A DNA stretch of 64,000 nucleotides, from assembly GCF_037975245.1 (NCBI RefSeq), contig NC_092581.1:6353501-6417500 (forward strand), in the 5' to 3' direction. The translations under genes were made by a program, and so were the position numbers. The number at the start of each line of letters is the position of its first letter. Position 1 is the first letter of the stretch. The notes under the pieces are model-generated. The model did not search any database. It was given only the letters and a program-made list of their open reading frames with translations, and was not told the origin of the DNA. Source of the DNA: Apostichopus japonicus. Its lineage: Eukaryota; Echinodermata; Holothuroidea; Aspidochirotida; Stichopodidae. Of this stretch, positions 27,952-39,521 are shown piece after piece.

Positions 27952-28015
27952 GGGGAGGGGGAGGGGGAGGGGAGGGGGAGGGGGAGGGGGAGGGGTAGGG
28001 GAGGGGAGGGGCGAG
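27952..28015 (+). repeat. (GGGGAG)n tract, G-quadruplex-prone
   Basis: About 64 bases of G4-5 runs separated by single A (or T) on the plus strand. It contains many more than the four G-runs needed for an intramolecular quadruplex. The overlapping reading frames are low-complexity artefacts. Confidence 0.9.
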
Positions 28016-28570
28016 GTGCTAATATATTCTACTGAGATCTTGCTGTATCTTCATCTGTCATACAGCGAAATTAGTAATCGTGTTCGGTAATGGTGTTGAG
28101 GGTGATAGTGTGGAGAAGGATAAGAGGAGGCGGAAGGCGTGGAGGGAAATAACCGTATACGGTAGTGGACGCGTATTCAACTATACCTTGTAATATACTG
28201 TACGTTGCAGATTAATCAATAAAATACCAGTACAAAAAGGGCAAATAAGTGGGGTTTTCACTCTCTCTTTACTTAACTAATTACGGTACCTTATTTGAAG
28301 GACACAGAGTGAGATAAAATTAATATCCAAACACTGCTTAAAATGTTTTTCGATCAGCAGCGATATGTGTTTGTACAAGTTCTTCTGGATCCTCAGCAAC
28401 AAATTCCAAATTTCCAAAAGGAGCTGCAGAATGGATCGGTTTGTTCTTCATGAAGGAAAAAGTTCATTTCTAATGATGGGGTTAAAAGCTTTATGAATTG
28501 AGGTTTAATCAATTGTTTAAAAGGTTCGCTCCTGGGTCGGTGACAGGAATGACGTTCTCTTAACAACTTA
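28016..28570. other. Non-coding stretch
   Basis: Lies between the G-rich tract and the kinase pseudogene. Nothing recognised. Confidence 0.5.
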
Positions 28571-28849
28571 TCAGATGTTACTAAGAGGAGCGTGTGTCTG
28601 GATCAGCTGCTCTAAATCTTCAATAACTACTCGTCTGTTCGGATCGGGATCCAATAAACGCTGTAGAATAGTTTTAGCTCCAGTGGGGATGTTGCAATGC
28701 CATTTTAGAGGCTTCTTTTGTGCTTTCTTCAGAGAAGAGAAAGGTAGCCGTCCAAAGATCATGTTATAATAGATAACACCCACATACCATCAGACAGTGG
28801 ACTTGACCAAGTCCAACGATACACCGATGGATCGTTCGGGAGCCATGGG
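28571..28849 (-). pseudogene. Serine/threonine protein kinase fragment, decayed
   Basis: On the minus strand the frame reads through an activation-segment end MAPER (APE motif; the bases for APER are 28832-28843), then an in-frame TGA at 28790-28792 followed by WYVGVIYYNMIFGRLPF, matching kinase subdomains IX-X (DxWxxGV..GRLPF). It then reads LLDPDPNRRVVIEDL, matching subdomain XI. The invariant subdomain IX Asp appears replaced by Val (GTC) two codons before the W, beside the stop. A short duplication of 'gctcccgaacgat'-like sequence precedes the APE motif. The N-terminal lobe and catalytic loop are absent nearby. TSSK/CAMK-like kinases are the closest style I can suggest. A separate exon of a live gene is unlikely given the stop and the lost Asp. 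Confidence 0.6.
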
Positions 28850-28855
28850 AGCCAT

Positions 28856-29222
28856 CGGGAGCCATCGTTCGGAAGCAGTAGAGACAAAAAAATCCAAATT
28901 TATTGTGACAAGAATCTTTCTTGTACTTATTGATAATACGATCTCGTATTCATTGATAAACGTTTGTTTTGGAACTAAAATCCATCAAATAATATCACTG
29001 CTACAGACACTCAACATATCGTTAATATAATAAGTTTGTTGCGTAAATAACGAGACTCCTAACAGCTTGATCATTACGAACAAAATTAAGAAGAGGTAAA
29101 TATGGCTGCCGACGTATTAACCCTTCTTGAAAATAAATCTTCTTAGTAAATTGCAAAAGATCGCACCATTTCACATTTAAGCACCCTCACTCATACAAAA
29201 CTTTCTCAAATGGATGAGGTTC

Positions 29223-29294
<72 letters not shown>

Positions 29295-30560
29295 TATAGA
29301 TATATATATATAGATATATATATATAGATATATATATTCATATATATTCATATATATATAGATATATATATTTTTTATGTGATGATCATGTAGGGAACAG
29401 TTTCGTTGTTATTATAATCCAGTTTTCATGTCTCCAATACTATGTAGGATATTAACTCCAAATTGCTTGCACATAGATACCTTCGATATGATATGTTCTT
29501 TGTGTGAGATATTCTCTTTGTTCTTATTTACAAACAGTTTTTCACGAATTCATGTTGAAAGTAGCTCTTTTTTGGTGAATTTGGCCCCTATCCCGTAAAA
29601 ATATATTGATATATATAAGGGTGACGTGAGTCAACTAATATCTCAAATAATGCGATGTTTAGCTCGAACAAAGAAAATGAGCTAACATGAACGATTGGCT
29701 TTACGTTGCTTTAACGTGTGCTATTAATACTAAACTTGAAAGTGTGTGTGCGACGAAAATATCAGAGGAATCGTTAAGTTATTATAAATTTAATGTTCAT
29801 TTGGGTAAACAAGTTGAACTAATTTGATGAACGTTTTACTATGAATACCATCTTGTATAGGTGTGGTTAATTAGCAGAGAACTAATAAGCACATCCGATC
29901 TAAAACAGGGAAGCAGGATAGCTCTGCTCCACTCCACGATGAATAATCAAATGGATGTGCTCACGTGAGATAGATATTGATACTATGAATCAAAAAGTAT
30001 TGCTGACCGTCCAATTATGAAAATTGTATTGATAGTTGCTTGCTATTTTATTATTGGCTGTCCTTGTCAATATTGACAAGTGTTTCAAAGCTCTTCTAGC
30101 GTTGATTGTGGTCAATTTCAATATTCATATTAATCGTTAAGCCTAATATGAATATAGTTCATTTTAATATGTGAAGATAGTTTATAGTGTCATAATGTTA
30201 CAATACAATGAAACAGCTAGTAAGAACAATCAAATGAAATAATCGGAAGAAATAAAATATTAAATTTAAAAAATAATTAAAAATGGTAACATGTAACGTG
30301 TAAAATGCGGTCAAATCATTCTGGAAAGTTTGAAGAAAAATCATTCAGATTCCCATTGGGGCCTTTATCAAGTTGGTATATTAAAATAATTCTGTGCTGA
30401 TAATATTTGCAGGAACCTTCAGACAACCTCTTTATTGTATATGTGCGAGAATTGACCTGACATATAACTTGGAGAGATTGATCGTTGATAGAGGAGGAGG
30501 TACTAAACGTGCCTGGGCAAGTTAATTCATATTTTGATGCATGCCAAATAAGTAAACTGC
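28856..30560. other. Non-coding stretch
   Basis: Contains the long TA microsatellite; otherwise nothing recognised. Confidence 0.5.
29226..29372. repeat. (TA)n microsatellite with GATA/CATA variants
   Basis: The longest simple repeat in the window. Its right half alternates TA runs with tagata and tcata interruptions. Confidence 0.95.
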
Positions 30561-30692
30561 GAGATGAGATTAATGGTTAGACTCGCTTCTACTTTGACTC
30601 GCCCTCTGTTTACCACAAGTGTTATTGAGATGAGATTAATGGTTAGACTCGCTTCTACTTTGACTCGCCCTCTGTTTACCACAAGTGTTATT
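30561..30692. repeat. Perfect 66-bp tandem duplication
   Basis: Copies 30561-30626 and 30627-30692 are identical, beginning gagatgagattaatggttag. The identity implies a recent duplication or an assembly artefact. Confidence 0.95.
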
Positions 30693-30974
30693 GAGCGTGT
30701 GAAATGAGAGGAAATATGTCACAAGAATCATGATGTCACTGACACTGTACGTCACAATCTGAATTTAAATCATTTTCTATATAAATAAAAAAAAATAAAA
30801 AAATAAAATTATTCTATGCCACTGTGAAATTTTACTTCTTTCAGACTGACGTATATTTGTTTCGTTTGAAATGCATTTGGCATCATATGGAGAAAAACCT
30901 TTAAGTCTATACTCTTTTATATCAGATATTTAACAAACTTCATGAGGATATTTTGGGACTGCAACTATAATAGG

Positions 30975-31349
30975 CAAGGGCGTAGGAACCGGGGGGCTGG
31001 GGGGCGCCAGCCCCCCCCCCAGTGAAAAATATGGGGGCGGAAGTATCATTCCGCCCCCCCCCCCCCACTCCGCAAGTCAGAAAACCCCTTTTTCATTTCC
31101 AAATGAGAAAAAAATCTCATTTGGAGCACCAAATTGCATTTAAGGCCAGGTGAAAATGCAAAATTCTTTACAAAATGGAGTGGGAGTTGAAGTGTGCTAT
31201 ATTGCACCAAATTGCATCTGAGGCCACCTGGAAATGAAAAAAAATTCCAAAAGGGGAGGGGGACACCCCCTCCCCTTAGACCCCTCCCCCAGGCGGGCCA
31301 TCAGTCTTCAGCCCCTCCCCCCACACAAAAGTACCTTCCTACGCCACTG
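30975..31349. mobile_element. hAT-type MITE, 375 bp
   Basis: A perfect 8-bp TSD, ataatagg, lies at 30967-30974 and 31350-31357. Terminal inverted repeats are CAAGGGCGTAGGAA on the left and CAGTGGCGTAGGAA read inward from the right. The interior has C- and G-homopolymers and a palindromic aatgagaaaaaaatctcatt. It has no coding capacity. Relatives in the window are at 46261-47987 (complete, interrupted), 56326-56530 (truncated) and about 55976-56034 (fragment). Confidence 0.88.
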
Positions 31350-32610
31350 ATAATAGGTTTGCTCCACCCCACCCCCAACCAACCCCCAACCACACCCCGC
31401 CCCCAACCACACCCCCATCTCATGAAAACGAAAACAGAAAACATGTAGAGAACTATTATAATAGCATAAATAATAACGGGACTATTGAGAGTTTGCTGTA
31501 TTGTATACCACTCGGTCGTAATTAAACTAGAATACGGTATTTAATATTGCAAGGATTTGAAGAACGTCTGACGTCATATTGCACCAACCAGAGACAATAT
31601 AGTTTGGGAGTACACAGCAACATGAAAATGTAAATATAACAGGTACACATCGTTTAACCGGTGTGTTTACATGTCGTCGTCCAGTTACCGGCAACATCTC
31701 GTTTTTCTTCCATAAAATGCTTGTTGATTTTTGCAAAGTTAAGACGTATGGATATGGCTTTCCACACGTCATGACAACAAATATTCTTACGAATGTTAAG
31801 GCTTCAATTGATTTGACGTCAAATTTCTCTTGACTTATTAATTAGTCAAATAATTTGACAGTGGAAATGATGTCATCCTAAAATGAGTTCAGTGTTAAGT
31901 ATATATGGCTCTATTAAGGAATTCAGTATTACCTTAAACGGTTCACCGTGAATTGATGATGACTCAGCAACTACGAAACAGGGAGAAAGAGGGCATTGTT
32001 TAACTACCTCAGTTTTTCCTTAGCAACACTAACGTTTACTTACTGCATATAAAGAAGGACATATACTTTCTTGTTGCATATGAAATGTTCGAACACGCGA
32101 AACACTAAAATATATTAATTTCACAACTTTTGTTATGCGTAAGCTATAGTAAAAACTATAAGATGCTGTTGCATTGTTTTTTTACTTTTAATGCATTATC
32201 ATGCTTCAAGAACGGTATAGCTCAGTTCCAAACACTATGCGCTCTCTGTCTTACATTTGTTTTAATATTGGCTTCGACAATCAAAACACCTTTTTCTGTG
32301 ATTTTACTAATAAAACGATCAGTTATGCGAATGATATAATAGAAAATAGTTTCATGTCTGAAACAACATTATTTACGTTCGTTGTTAATTATTAAGAACG
32401 TCACAACTGAAATAACAATTAATTTGTGAAGTAGGGGAGTTCAGCCAAGACATGATAATTACCTTTTTGGTTGTTGATGGAGTAGATTTGTCTACAAGAC
32501 CCCAACAGAGGCTATAGATAATAGTTTATTAATTCATCAAACCATTGCAAATATCGTGATCCAGGTATTCGCCAGGATTTCATTTCCGAAGAGGGCCGTT
32601 TTTTCGTTGT

Positions 32611-32714
32611 ATTCTCAGTATACAGTATGAGTTAATGAATACATTCATGCAGTCTACATTATATTCTCAGTATACAGTATGAGTTAATGAATACATTCAT
32701 GCAGTCTACATTAT
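32611..32714. repeat. Perfect 52-bp tandem duplication
   Basis: Copies 32611-32662 and 32663-32714 are identical, beginning attctcagtatacagtatga. Confidence 0.95.
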
Positions 32715-33604
32715 ATTTATTACTTTCATAACCATACGCGTCTATAATCATTCCTTGTACGTGGCAGTAACTTTAAATAAAGACCCTGTCTGACTATTTT
32801 TTGCGTAGATTCCGTAACGTAACAGTTTCACCGTTTCTGGTCAGATCTTCTTAATATTATCCTTACTTAGATAGAGAACTTCTTACATATATATTTTCGT
32901 TCCGACAAAGATTTGTCCCTTTAAATCTTGGCGACAGATGTATTTAACCGGAACAATCATTCCTGATATTAAGGTTTCCTGGTTTATTTGATTTTGATGA
33001 CCTACAACTTCCTTATAATGAGCATAAAAGACAACCTATTCACTAAAATCCCTCTAACATTAATATCTGAGTCCGCCATCGAATTATACGTTTTTATTTA
33101 TAGAAATCATCTTAAAAGGAGAATACATTATTTGTTTCCTGTTTCAACTATAAGTAGGTCGCATCATTTCCTCTTAACGCTTTCAATATATAAGTCCACG
33201 AAGATTCCTGAACCATTTACCGCATTATTCCTAAAGAACATAACAAATTAATCATTATATGGTTGTTGAATTTACCTAATGTTTTTTCTGTTTTAACGGC
33301 AATTATACAATTTATAAACGGTTGTTGAATATATTAAGACTCTTTCCAATAATTGACATATATTTCTGAAGAGTTCTCAATAACAGTTGTGCTATTGTCT
33401 CAACTTACTATATATTTTCTGACCGCATTGAACAACGTTTCGCCGAGTTTGAAAATGATGACTCTTTAACTCAATGCAACAGTCAGAGCTTCATTCAGCT
33501 TGAGAAATCAAATTAAGAAGTAAAACCAAGCAAAGTTGTATATTCACGAAACATATTACATTATCCAGTGCAAAAAATATTGGAAAATGAGTAACTGAGG
33601 AGAT

Positions 33605-33735
33605 TCACCTCCCCTTCCTCCTTCTTGATCTTTCCCTTCCTTTCCCTGCCCTCTTCCCTTTCTCATCACTTCCCTCTTTTCACCGCTGACCCATGTCAAA
33701 CCCCCAAGCCCCACATCCAGCCCCTCCCCCCCCCC
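33605..33735. repeat. Polypyrimidine tract
   Basis: A C/T-rich strand (ccttcctccttcttgatctt and similar), ending in a C-homopolymer and A-run. Low complexity; the minus-strand ORF here (33556-33792) is not credible. Confidence 0.7.
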
Positions 33736-36700
33736 CAAAAAAAACTCAAAAGCTAAACGAAAATTCTCTGTTATAATATATATGAAATACAACAGAGCTC
33801 ACAAAAGACTTGGGATCGGGGAAACATAAAATGATCATACGCTGTCCATATAGGGCAAACGTTTTGAATCGTATTGATCTGTTTAATCTGAGTGCAGTAT
33901 ATATTCTTGTACATAACTTTTTGCAATGAGTCTGGCTAATAAACCTTCTTCGTACTGTATAATACCGTTATACAGTTCATCATGGTGATAAAGATTACCT
34001 GTGAACATTACGTCACGTCTGCTTTATCAACTTTCTTTGTTTCATTTCCTGCAGTCATTTCAGAAAGATCCCAACGTTAAAACCGAAAAACTTAAATATC
34101 TCTTACAGCTATCGGATTCAAATCATTGAACGTTTCATGTATCGTTTGTTTCTTGCTTATTAAGCAAACACAATGATTAGATTAATATTCGCCCAAGATA
34201 TTTTGTTTCAGGTTTCTTTACAGAAATCAAAATGAAAGGCAGAAAGTATCCAATTGACAAAAACCTTCACAATTTCAAGAGATTTAATTTGTCTTTCAAA
34301 ACAATTATTTCCCCCTTAACGGAGATGAACTTTTATAAAACAAAACAGAAAACACGAAAACTCGATCTGAAAGTCAAATGACAATTTGGGAGCCCATTAG
34401 AGTGTATGAATTGAATAGATTTACATAAGTAAATGGCTCTCCTCTCAGTGGAAGCGTGTGAGATGGACAATCATTTTTCATTTTATTCGCGACAACAATG
34501 GGATGAAAGTTTTTGCTCGATCAGTCTTCGTGACGTAGGTTTGTAGATACGATTGATGTAGTTCTCACTGATTCTTATTCTAGACTGCTAGACCATGCAG
34601 ATATAAGGCAGAGCAATAGCTACAGGCACTAAACATAAGAGCACTAATACGGAAACAAATCCAATCAAAATAATCTAATAACTTCATTGCATTAGTTAAA
34701 CACAGTCTAAATGATACTGACAAATGAATTGGCTCGATTATATAAGTCATGCAAGTCTAAGTCATGTATAATAACTATTTCTGTGTCGATTAGTCTGCAC
34801 AAAATAAAAACCTTGGTCGTTTTTATCAGGTAAAGAGAGTTTAGTAAATTCATCTGTTGTGGCAATAGTGCTCTTGTTGTGATATTGCAATATTCACTTC
34901 AGTGGTGCATTCTGAGGCCTATTTGACTTTAAATGAGGTAAATAATTAAATATATATATGGGCTGCACGGTTGTGTAAATAACTGCATTTATTCACAGTC
35001 AGGTTAAACTGTAAGGAGATCTCCTATAGAAAGTGCATTTCCATGAACAAATACATACTGCCTACGCATTTCTCCCTCACAAACAAGATAACTTCCTACG
35101 GATATATCCAAGGTATTGGTGTGGATAATGTGGGGGTGGGCGCGTGTAAAAGTTATTATGTCGAAAGACGGTACTATTTTGAATCCGAATATTTGGAGTC
35201 ATAAAGAATGCAACACTTGTATTTGAATTCTGTGTTAATATTTTACTATTTCTGTCATTAAATTAATCCACATGCTTTTTCCATCCCTTTACTACTCCCA
35301 CTGCTCCTTGGATTTGTTCTGCGATTTTCTGGGATCAATGATCATTGCAGGTGTAAATAAATTAACCACGTGACACCACCATTAAGTGATGAATGAATTA
35401 TGGAATACTATACAGTACAATATAATACCATATATAACACTTTCTTATACTTATTCTGGGACACAATTGAGAAAGCTTCAATCTTCATATCAGGTTATAC
35501 AAATAAAGTTTCGTGAGAGGAGAAAATGTCGCCGCACTTATTGACCGATAGTGCACTTTAAGCTTATTTGAAGTCATCCCCAACAGATTAAAACTTTGAG
35601 TGATTAGTACTATTTACGTCCATTATTAAATGGCGATGATGAATTATCAAGCATAACGGTAAATTGTCTGTACTAATGGTAGGTAAACCATATTCCATCG
35701 TATCAGAATTCCCTGTGGACATGTCGAAAACCTCAACTCTCCCATATTAGAGTCATTTTTTCTCCAGAAATAATCATTATTCGTGCATGAGGAACAATTC
35801 ACGGATCAATGAATCTTCCTAAATCGTTAAGGTTTCTCTGTTTTTCCTTCTTAAGCATTTTCTATAGCATACATCAGTGAGGTTATATTTATCTCCAAAT
35901 GCTAAGTTGCAACCAAGAATCCCCCTACCCACACAGCTCCAGTCACGGCACGATTTAAATCCACCAAAAGAACGTTACGGTAGTTGCGTTTTAGCAATGA
36001 TAATCCTCTTATTTCACTTCAACACAAAAGAGGCCGTCATGTGCAAATATTATGATCTGACGACAAAAGGATTAACGTTACGTATGTTACAAGATTAAGG
36101 CATATTACTGTGAAGAAAATAAGACAATTTGAAAGAAAATAAAGCTATTAAACACTGTTATTGCTTGTATTGGTTTTTAAGTATTATTTTTCATTTTTCT
36201 TTGATATCTAATGTTACAGCTGTGAATGTACACTGAATGCAAGATATGGTCAAAAGTAAATCGGAAGATAAACTTAACTTAATTTTGTGTTCGAAAATAT
36301 TACAACACGTTTCTTATCAGGCAGCCTTCCAACAAAAGGTACCGTATGTTATTTCTAACAGACATTTCTGGATATTTAATTATATATGCGTGTACACTTA
36401 CGTCTGACTGTGCAATGACATATGTGCATCCAACAAATTATATTCTGTACTAATTTAAAATTGATGGACTAAATGGAAAAAAAATAATCAGAGTAAACGT
36501 ACTGCATGGTATAAAGCTTATTTTCAGTTTAATTTTGATGTTTACTTTATTAGTTGTCTTGTATTATATTATTCTAACGTGAATGGTTGAACTTTTACAT
36601 ATGCCTTTAGACAACATAATTAGCGGTTTATCTTCTAGCTAATTAGTTGCTGCCGTCGTGTACAGTTCTGGAAGTAGTAGACTACGATTTCAGTGACGTA

Positions 36701-37622
36701 CGTGGAATTCCGAGAGCAAGTTATAAAACGAACACTTGACAAGTAAATTATCACACCATTTCAAACCAAATGTCTAAGCTAGAACAAGCTTAACACCGCA
36801 GGTACACAGGTTTTAGTTTTGGTCACCGACAAACCATGAATGAAAAATCTTAGGCGTAGTAATGGTTACTAATTCCAATTCAGAAATGTACAATCATTGA
36901 CGGCCTGGGGCATGAATTGCTACCTGCCATTTTGCGTTTTGGACGAAAATAGGCTTTCGCTACCCAGAGGCGCATCGGTTCCGATAGGCCAATCAGCTAT
37001 CGGGACGATAATGCCACAACTGTCCACGTTTCCATTTGCTATTGTTCTGTTGCGTCATAGGCGTACGGGACCATTTCAGTTTGGGGGGGCAGAACTTTTT
37101 GTGCCCGAAAGTTTCCGTGACACTATCTAAGCGGAGCGCCACCATCGGTTGGCGCGTAGCGTACAAGAAAATTTTGGGCACACAATGCCTCTCAGATTGC
37201 CGGAAACGGCACTTCTGAGGCCTTGCAAGTTGCATCTAAACATTCTTTATTTTATAATCTCACGTTTTAGAAATTTACACTTCCCCAAAAATTTGGTATA
37301 TTAGAAGAAGAAAAAATGGTAACATCACTTTGAAGGGCAAAAATGGGACAGTATATTTTTTAAGCTCCTATTTAGTTACCTTATTTATTATTTTAACACA
37401 GTACTCAGCTACCTCCAGAAAAACATACATTGTTCAACAACACGTAAGCGGGATAATGTCGCTGTGTCGGGTGAGACTGCAATTTGTCTCACAAAAAAGT
37501 ATAAAATATAACAAAGAATATGATAAACCCGTACTTCTATGCTTGTAGGCACCCCCCCCCCCCACCATCCATGAAAAAGAAAATGTATCTTCTATATACA
37601 CTCATGTTGGGGATATCCAGGT

Positions 37623-38271
37623 CAAGGGCGGCGGAAGCACTTTTAATCTGGGGGGCACCTACATCAAAGGGCACTTTGCAGAAATTCGATTGGACTGATG
37701 CAGCCCTATATTTAGTACCCTTTATAACTCTTATTGTATTATCTTATTTGTGTATACACATCACTCCATCAACGCCCCCCCCCCCCCTAAAGGAAAATAT
37801 GCATACCAGCACTGCAATATCCAATACGCAAATTGGGAAACAAGGAACAAGTTTTCTCTTGAGACAAAATGAGGTGAAATCATGCTAGTTGCTAATGTAG
37901 GAATCTTCCGAATTAGACTGGTTTTTTTCTTGTTAATATCTTAACAAATTTTCCATTCGAAATAGTTTTAAGTTTGACCCACAGAAATTCATTAAAAGTC
38001 ACGGGCTTAGCCAGGATTTGCAAAGTTGTATGCACGACTATCTGAGCGGAGCGCCACCATCGGTTGGCGCGGAGCGTACTATAAAAATTTTTGGTTTTAC
38101 AAACCCCTCAGATGGCCGGAAACGGCCCTTCCCGAGTGTTCATTATGGTTCCCTGGCCTCTTGCTAACTTGAGGCACCTCAATTTTTATATAGAAAAAAG
38201 GCACATTTTTAACCTGAGGAAAATTGGGGGGGGGGCACGTGCCCCTGTGCCCCCCGGTTCCGCCGCCCTTG
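37623..38271. mobile_element. Nested 649-bp hAT-type element
   Basis: Ends are CAAGGGCGGCGGAA on the left and its inverse TTCCGCCGCCCTTG on the right. Flanks are atccaggt (37615-37622) and gtccaggt (38272-38279), an 8-bp TSD with one mismatch. It shares a ~45-bp block (agcggagcgccaccatcggt and following) with the host element: 37121-37165 in the host, 38038-38082 here. The two families are therefore probably related despite different termini. Confidence 0.75.
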
Positions 38272-38464
38272 GTCCAGGTAAACAATTGACTAGTTAGAAG
38301 GAAAAAAAATTGATCTTGCAAAAAGCGTGGTAGCCCAGATGAACTGCGCTTACGGTGGTGTTACACGGAAATATTCGGGCATAATGATGCTGAATAAAGA
38401 AAATCATGGAATTGTCGGGCAAAAATTTGAAAAAGATTCGGGCAAGCTACTGCATATTTATATT

Positions 38465-38601
38465 CCAGATGACAAGAAATTCGGGCAAAAGTCCTGAAAA
38501 ATTCGGGCAGCCTAAAAAAAATATATATATATATATTTTTTTTTGTCCTCTTAGGCTGCCCGAATTTTTCAGGACTTTTGCCCGAATTTCTTGTCCTCTG
38601 G
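38465..38601. repeat. Near-perfect 51-bp inverted repeat (hairpin)
   Basis: Arms 38465-38515 and 38551-38601 are reverse complements at 50 of 51 positions, separated by a ~35-bp A/T-only loop. Each arm holds repeated 'attcgggca' motifs. It lies inside the 37056-38665 transposon. If transcribed, it would fold into a long hairpin. Confidence 0.9.
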
Positions 38602-38673
38602 AAATTTGGGGGGGCAGTCTGCCCCCCCCCCTGCCCCCCCCCCCCCCCCGCCTCGTACTCCTATGTGTTGCGT

Positions 38674-39491
38674 CTCGAATCTAAGAAAGGAATATATTAT
38701 CTTGAATACAGGGATGCAGAGCGAGTCACATTCAGACAATAACGGAGAGAGAAATTAGTAGATTTAGGACAGGATTTAATCACCTATAATTATAAATACA
38801 TATACAGCTTTACAACTTCTCTGAGGCTTCTCAAAGACAACAAAATGTAACAAGCCAGTTCTCTCTAACTCTAAGACAAATTACCTCTAACTGACTCCCA
38901 TCCTGATCTTATTGAGATTAACCTAAGCTTATATTGACATTAATGATTGACTTTACTCATTATTGCTTACATTGATATTAATGAGAACCTCCAGAAAACG
39001 ACAACCGGAAATTCATGTTGAAACTCTGTTTTGCCCGTAACACTATCCTGCACCAAGAACTATGAAAGCCTTAAGAAATCACCAAAGAAAACATTTGAAC
39101 ACGAAAAGCCAACTTTACGCCTCTGAACTGATATACTCTCAGCCCCAGTTCTCTGGCATGGTCAGGAACGTGACGGTGCCATAATGTCGCTAGTAACTAG
39201 TACAGTAATGTGTACCGTACTACCGGAAGCAATATGATACTGCACATGCTCTTAGCGAGAAAATTATTATAGATTTAAAGTTCTATCTAATCGACTTTTA
39301 ATGTGTTGGATAAAAGCCTCACGAGTCTATACATGTCCTTGCCCCTTTAGTTTGTCATAGTTTGATCGACTGACATTATGCCTTATAATACAAACACTAA
39401 ATATGAAAACTATATGTAAAGTTACGTTACTGAAAGATTATGGTTCTGCGAATGTCCTACTAACGTTCTTTTCTGTTATCTATATTTACAG
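38674..39491. other. Upstream region of the knottin-like gene
   Basis: Presumed intron or promoter sequence. No 5' exon or TATA box could be placed with confidence. Confidence 0.4.
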
Positions 39492-39521
39492 AATCTTTCA
39501 GCAACCAGTTAAAGGGTCACC
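39492..39521 (+). other. 5'UTR of the knottin-like gene after a splice acceptor
   Basis: The sequence tctatatttacag ends at 39491, 30 bp before the start codon ATG at 39522. It fits a 3' splice site, so transcription probably starts in an upstream exon that I could not place. Confidence 0.45.

Larger units (their letters stand above)
31358..37047. other. Long non-coding stretch
   Basis: Contains C-rich runs (about 31365-31420), the 52-bp duplication and the polypyrimidine tract. No supported gene. Confidence 0.5.
37056..38665. mobile_element. TIR transposon, ~1.6 kb, with 8-bp TSD and nested element
   Basis: A perfect 8-bp TSD, tgttgcgt, lies at 37048-37055 and 38666-38673. Termini are CATAGGCGTACGGGAC on the left and, inverted, CATAGGAGTACGAGGC on the right. 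The interior contains a second TSD-flanked element (37623-38271) and a 51-bp-arm hairpin (38465-38601). A third TIR-like motif (cccgtacttctatg, about 37529-37542) hints at a more complex history. The TSD length suits hAT-type elements. No transposase is encoded. Confidence 0.8.

Noticed and set aside
37529-37545. Third CATAGAAGTACGGG-type terminus inside the 37056-38665 element
   Set aside because: Its flank (cttgtagg) matches neither TSD, so no separate element could be defined.
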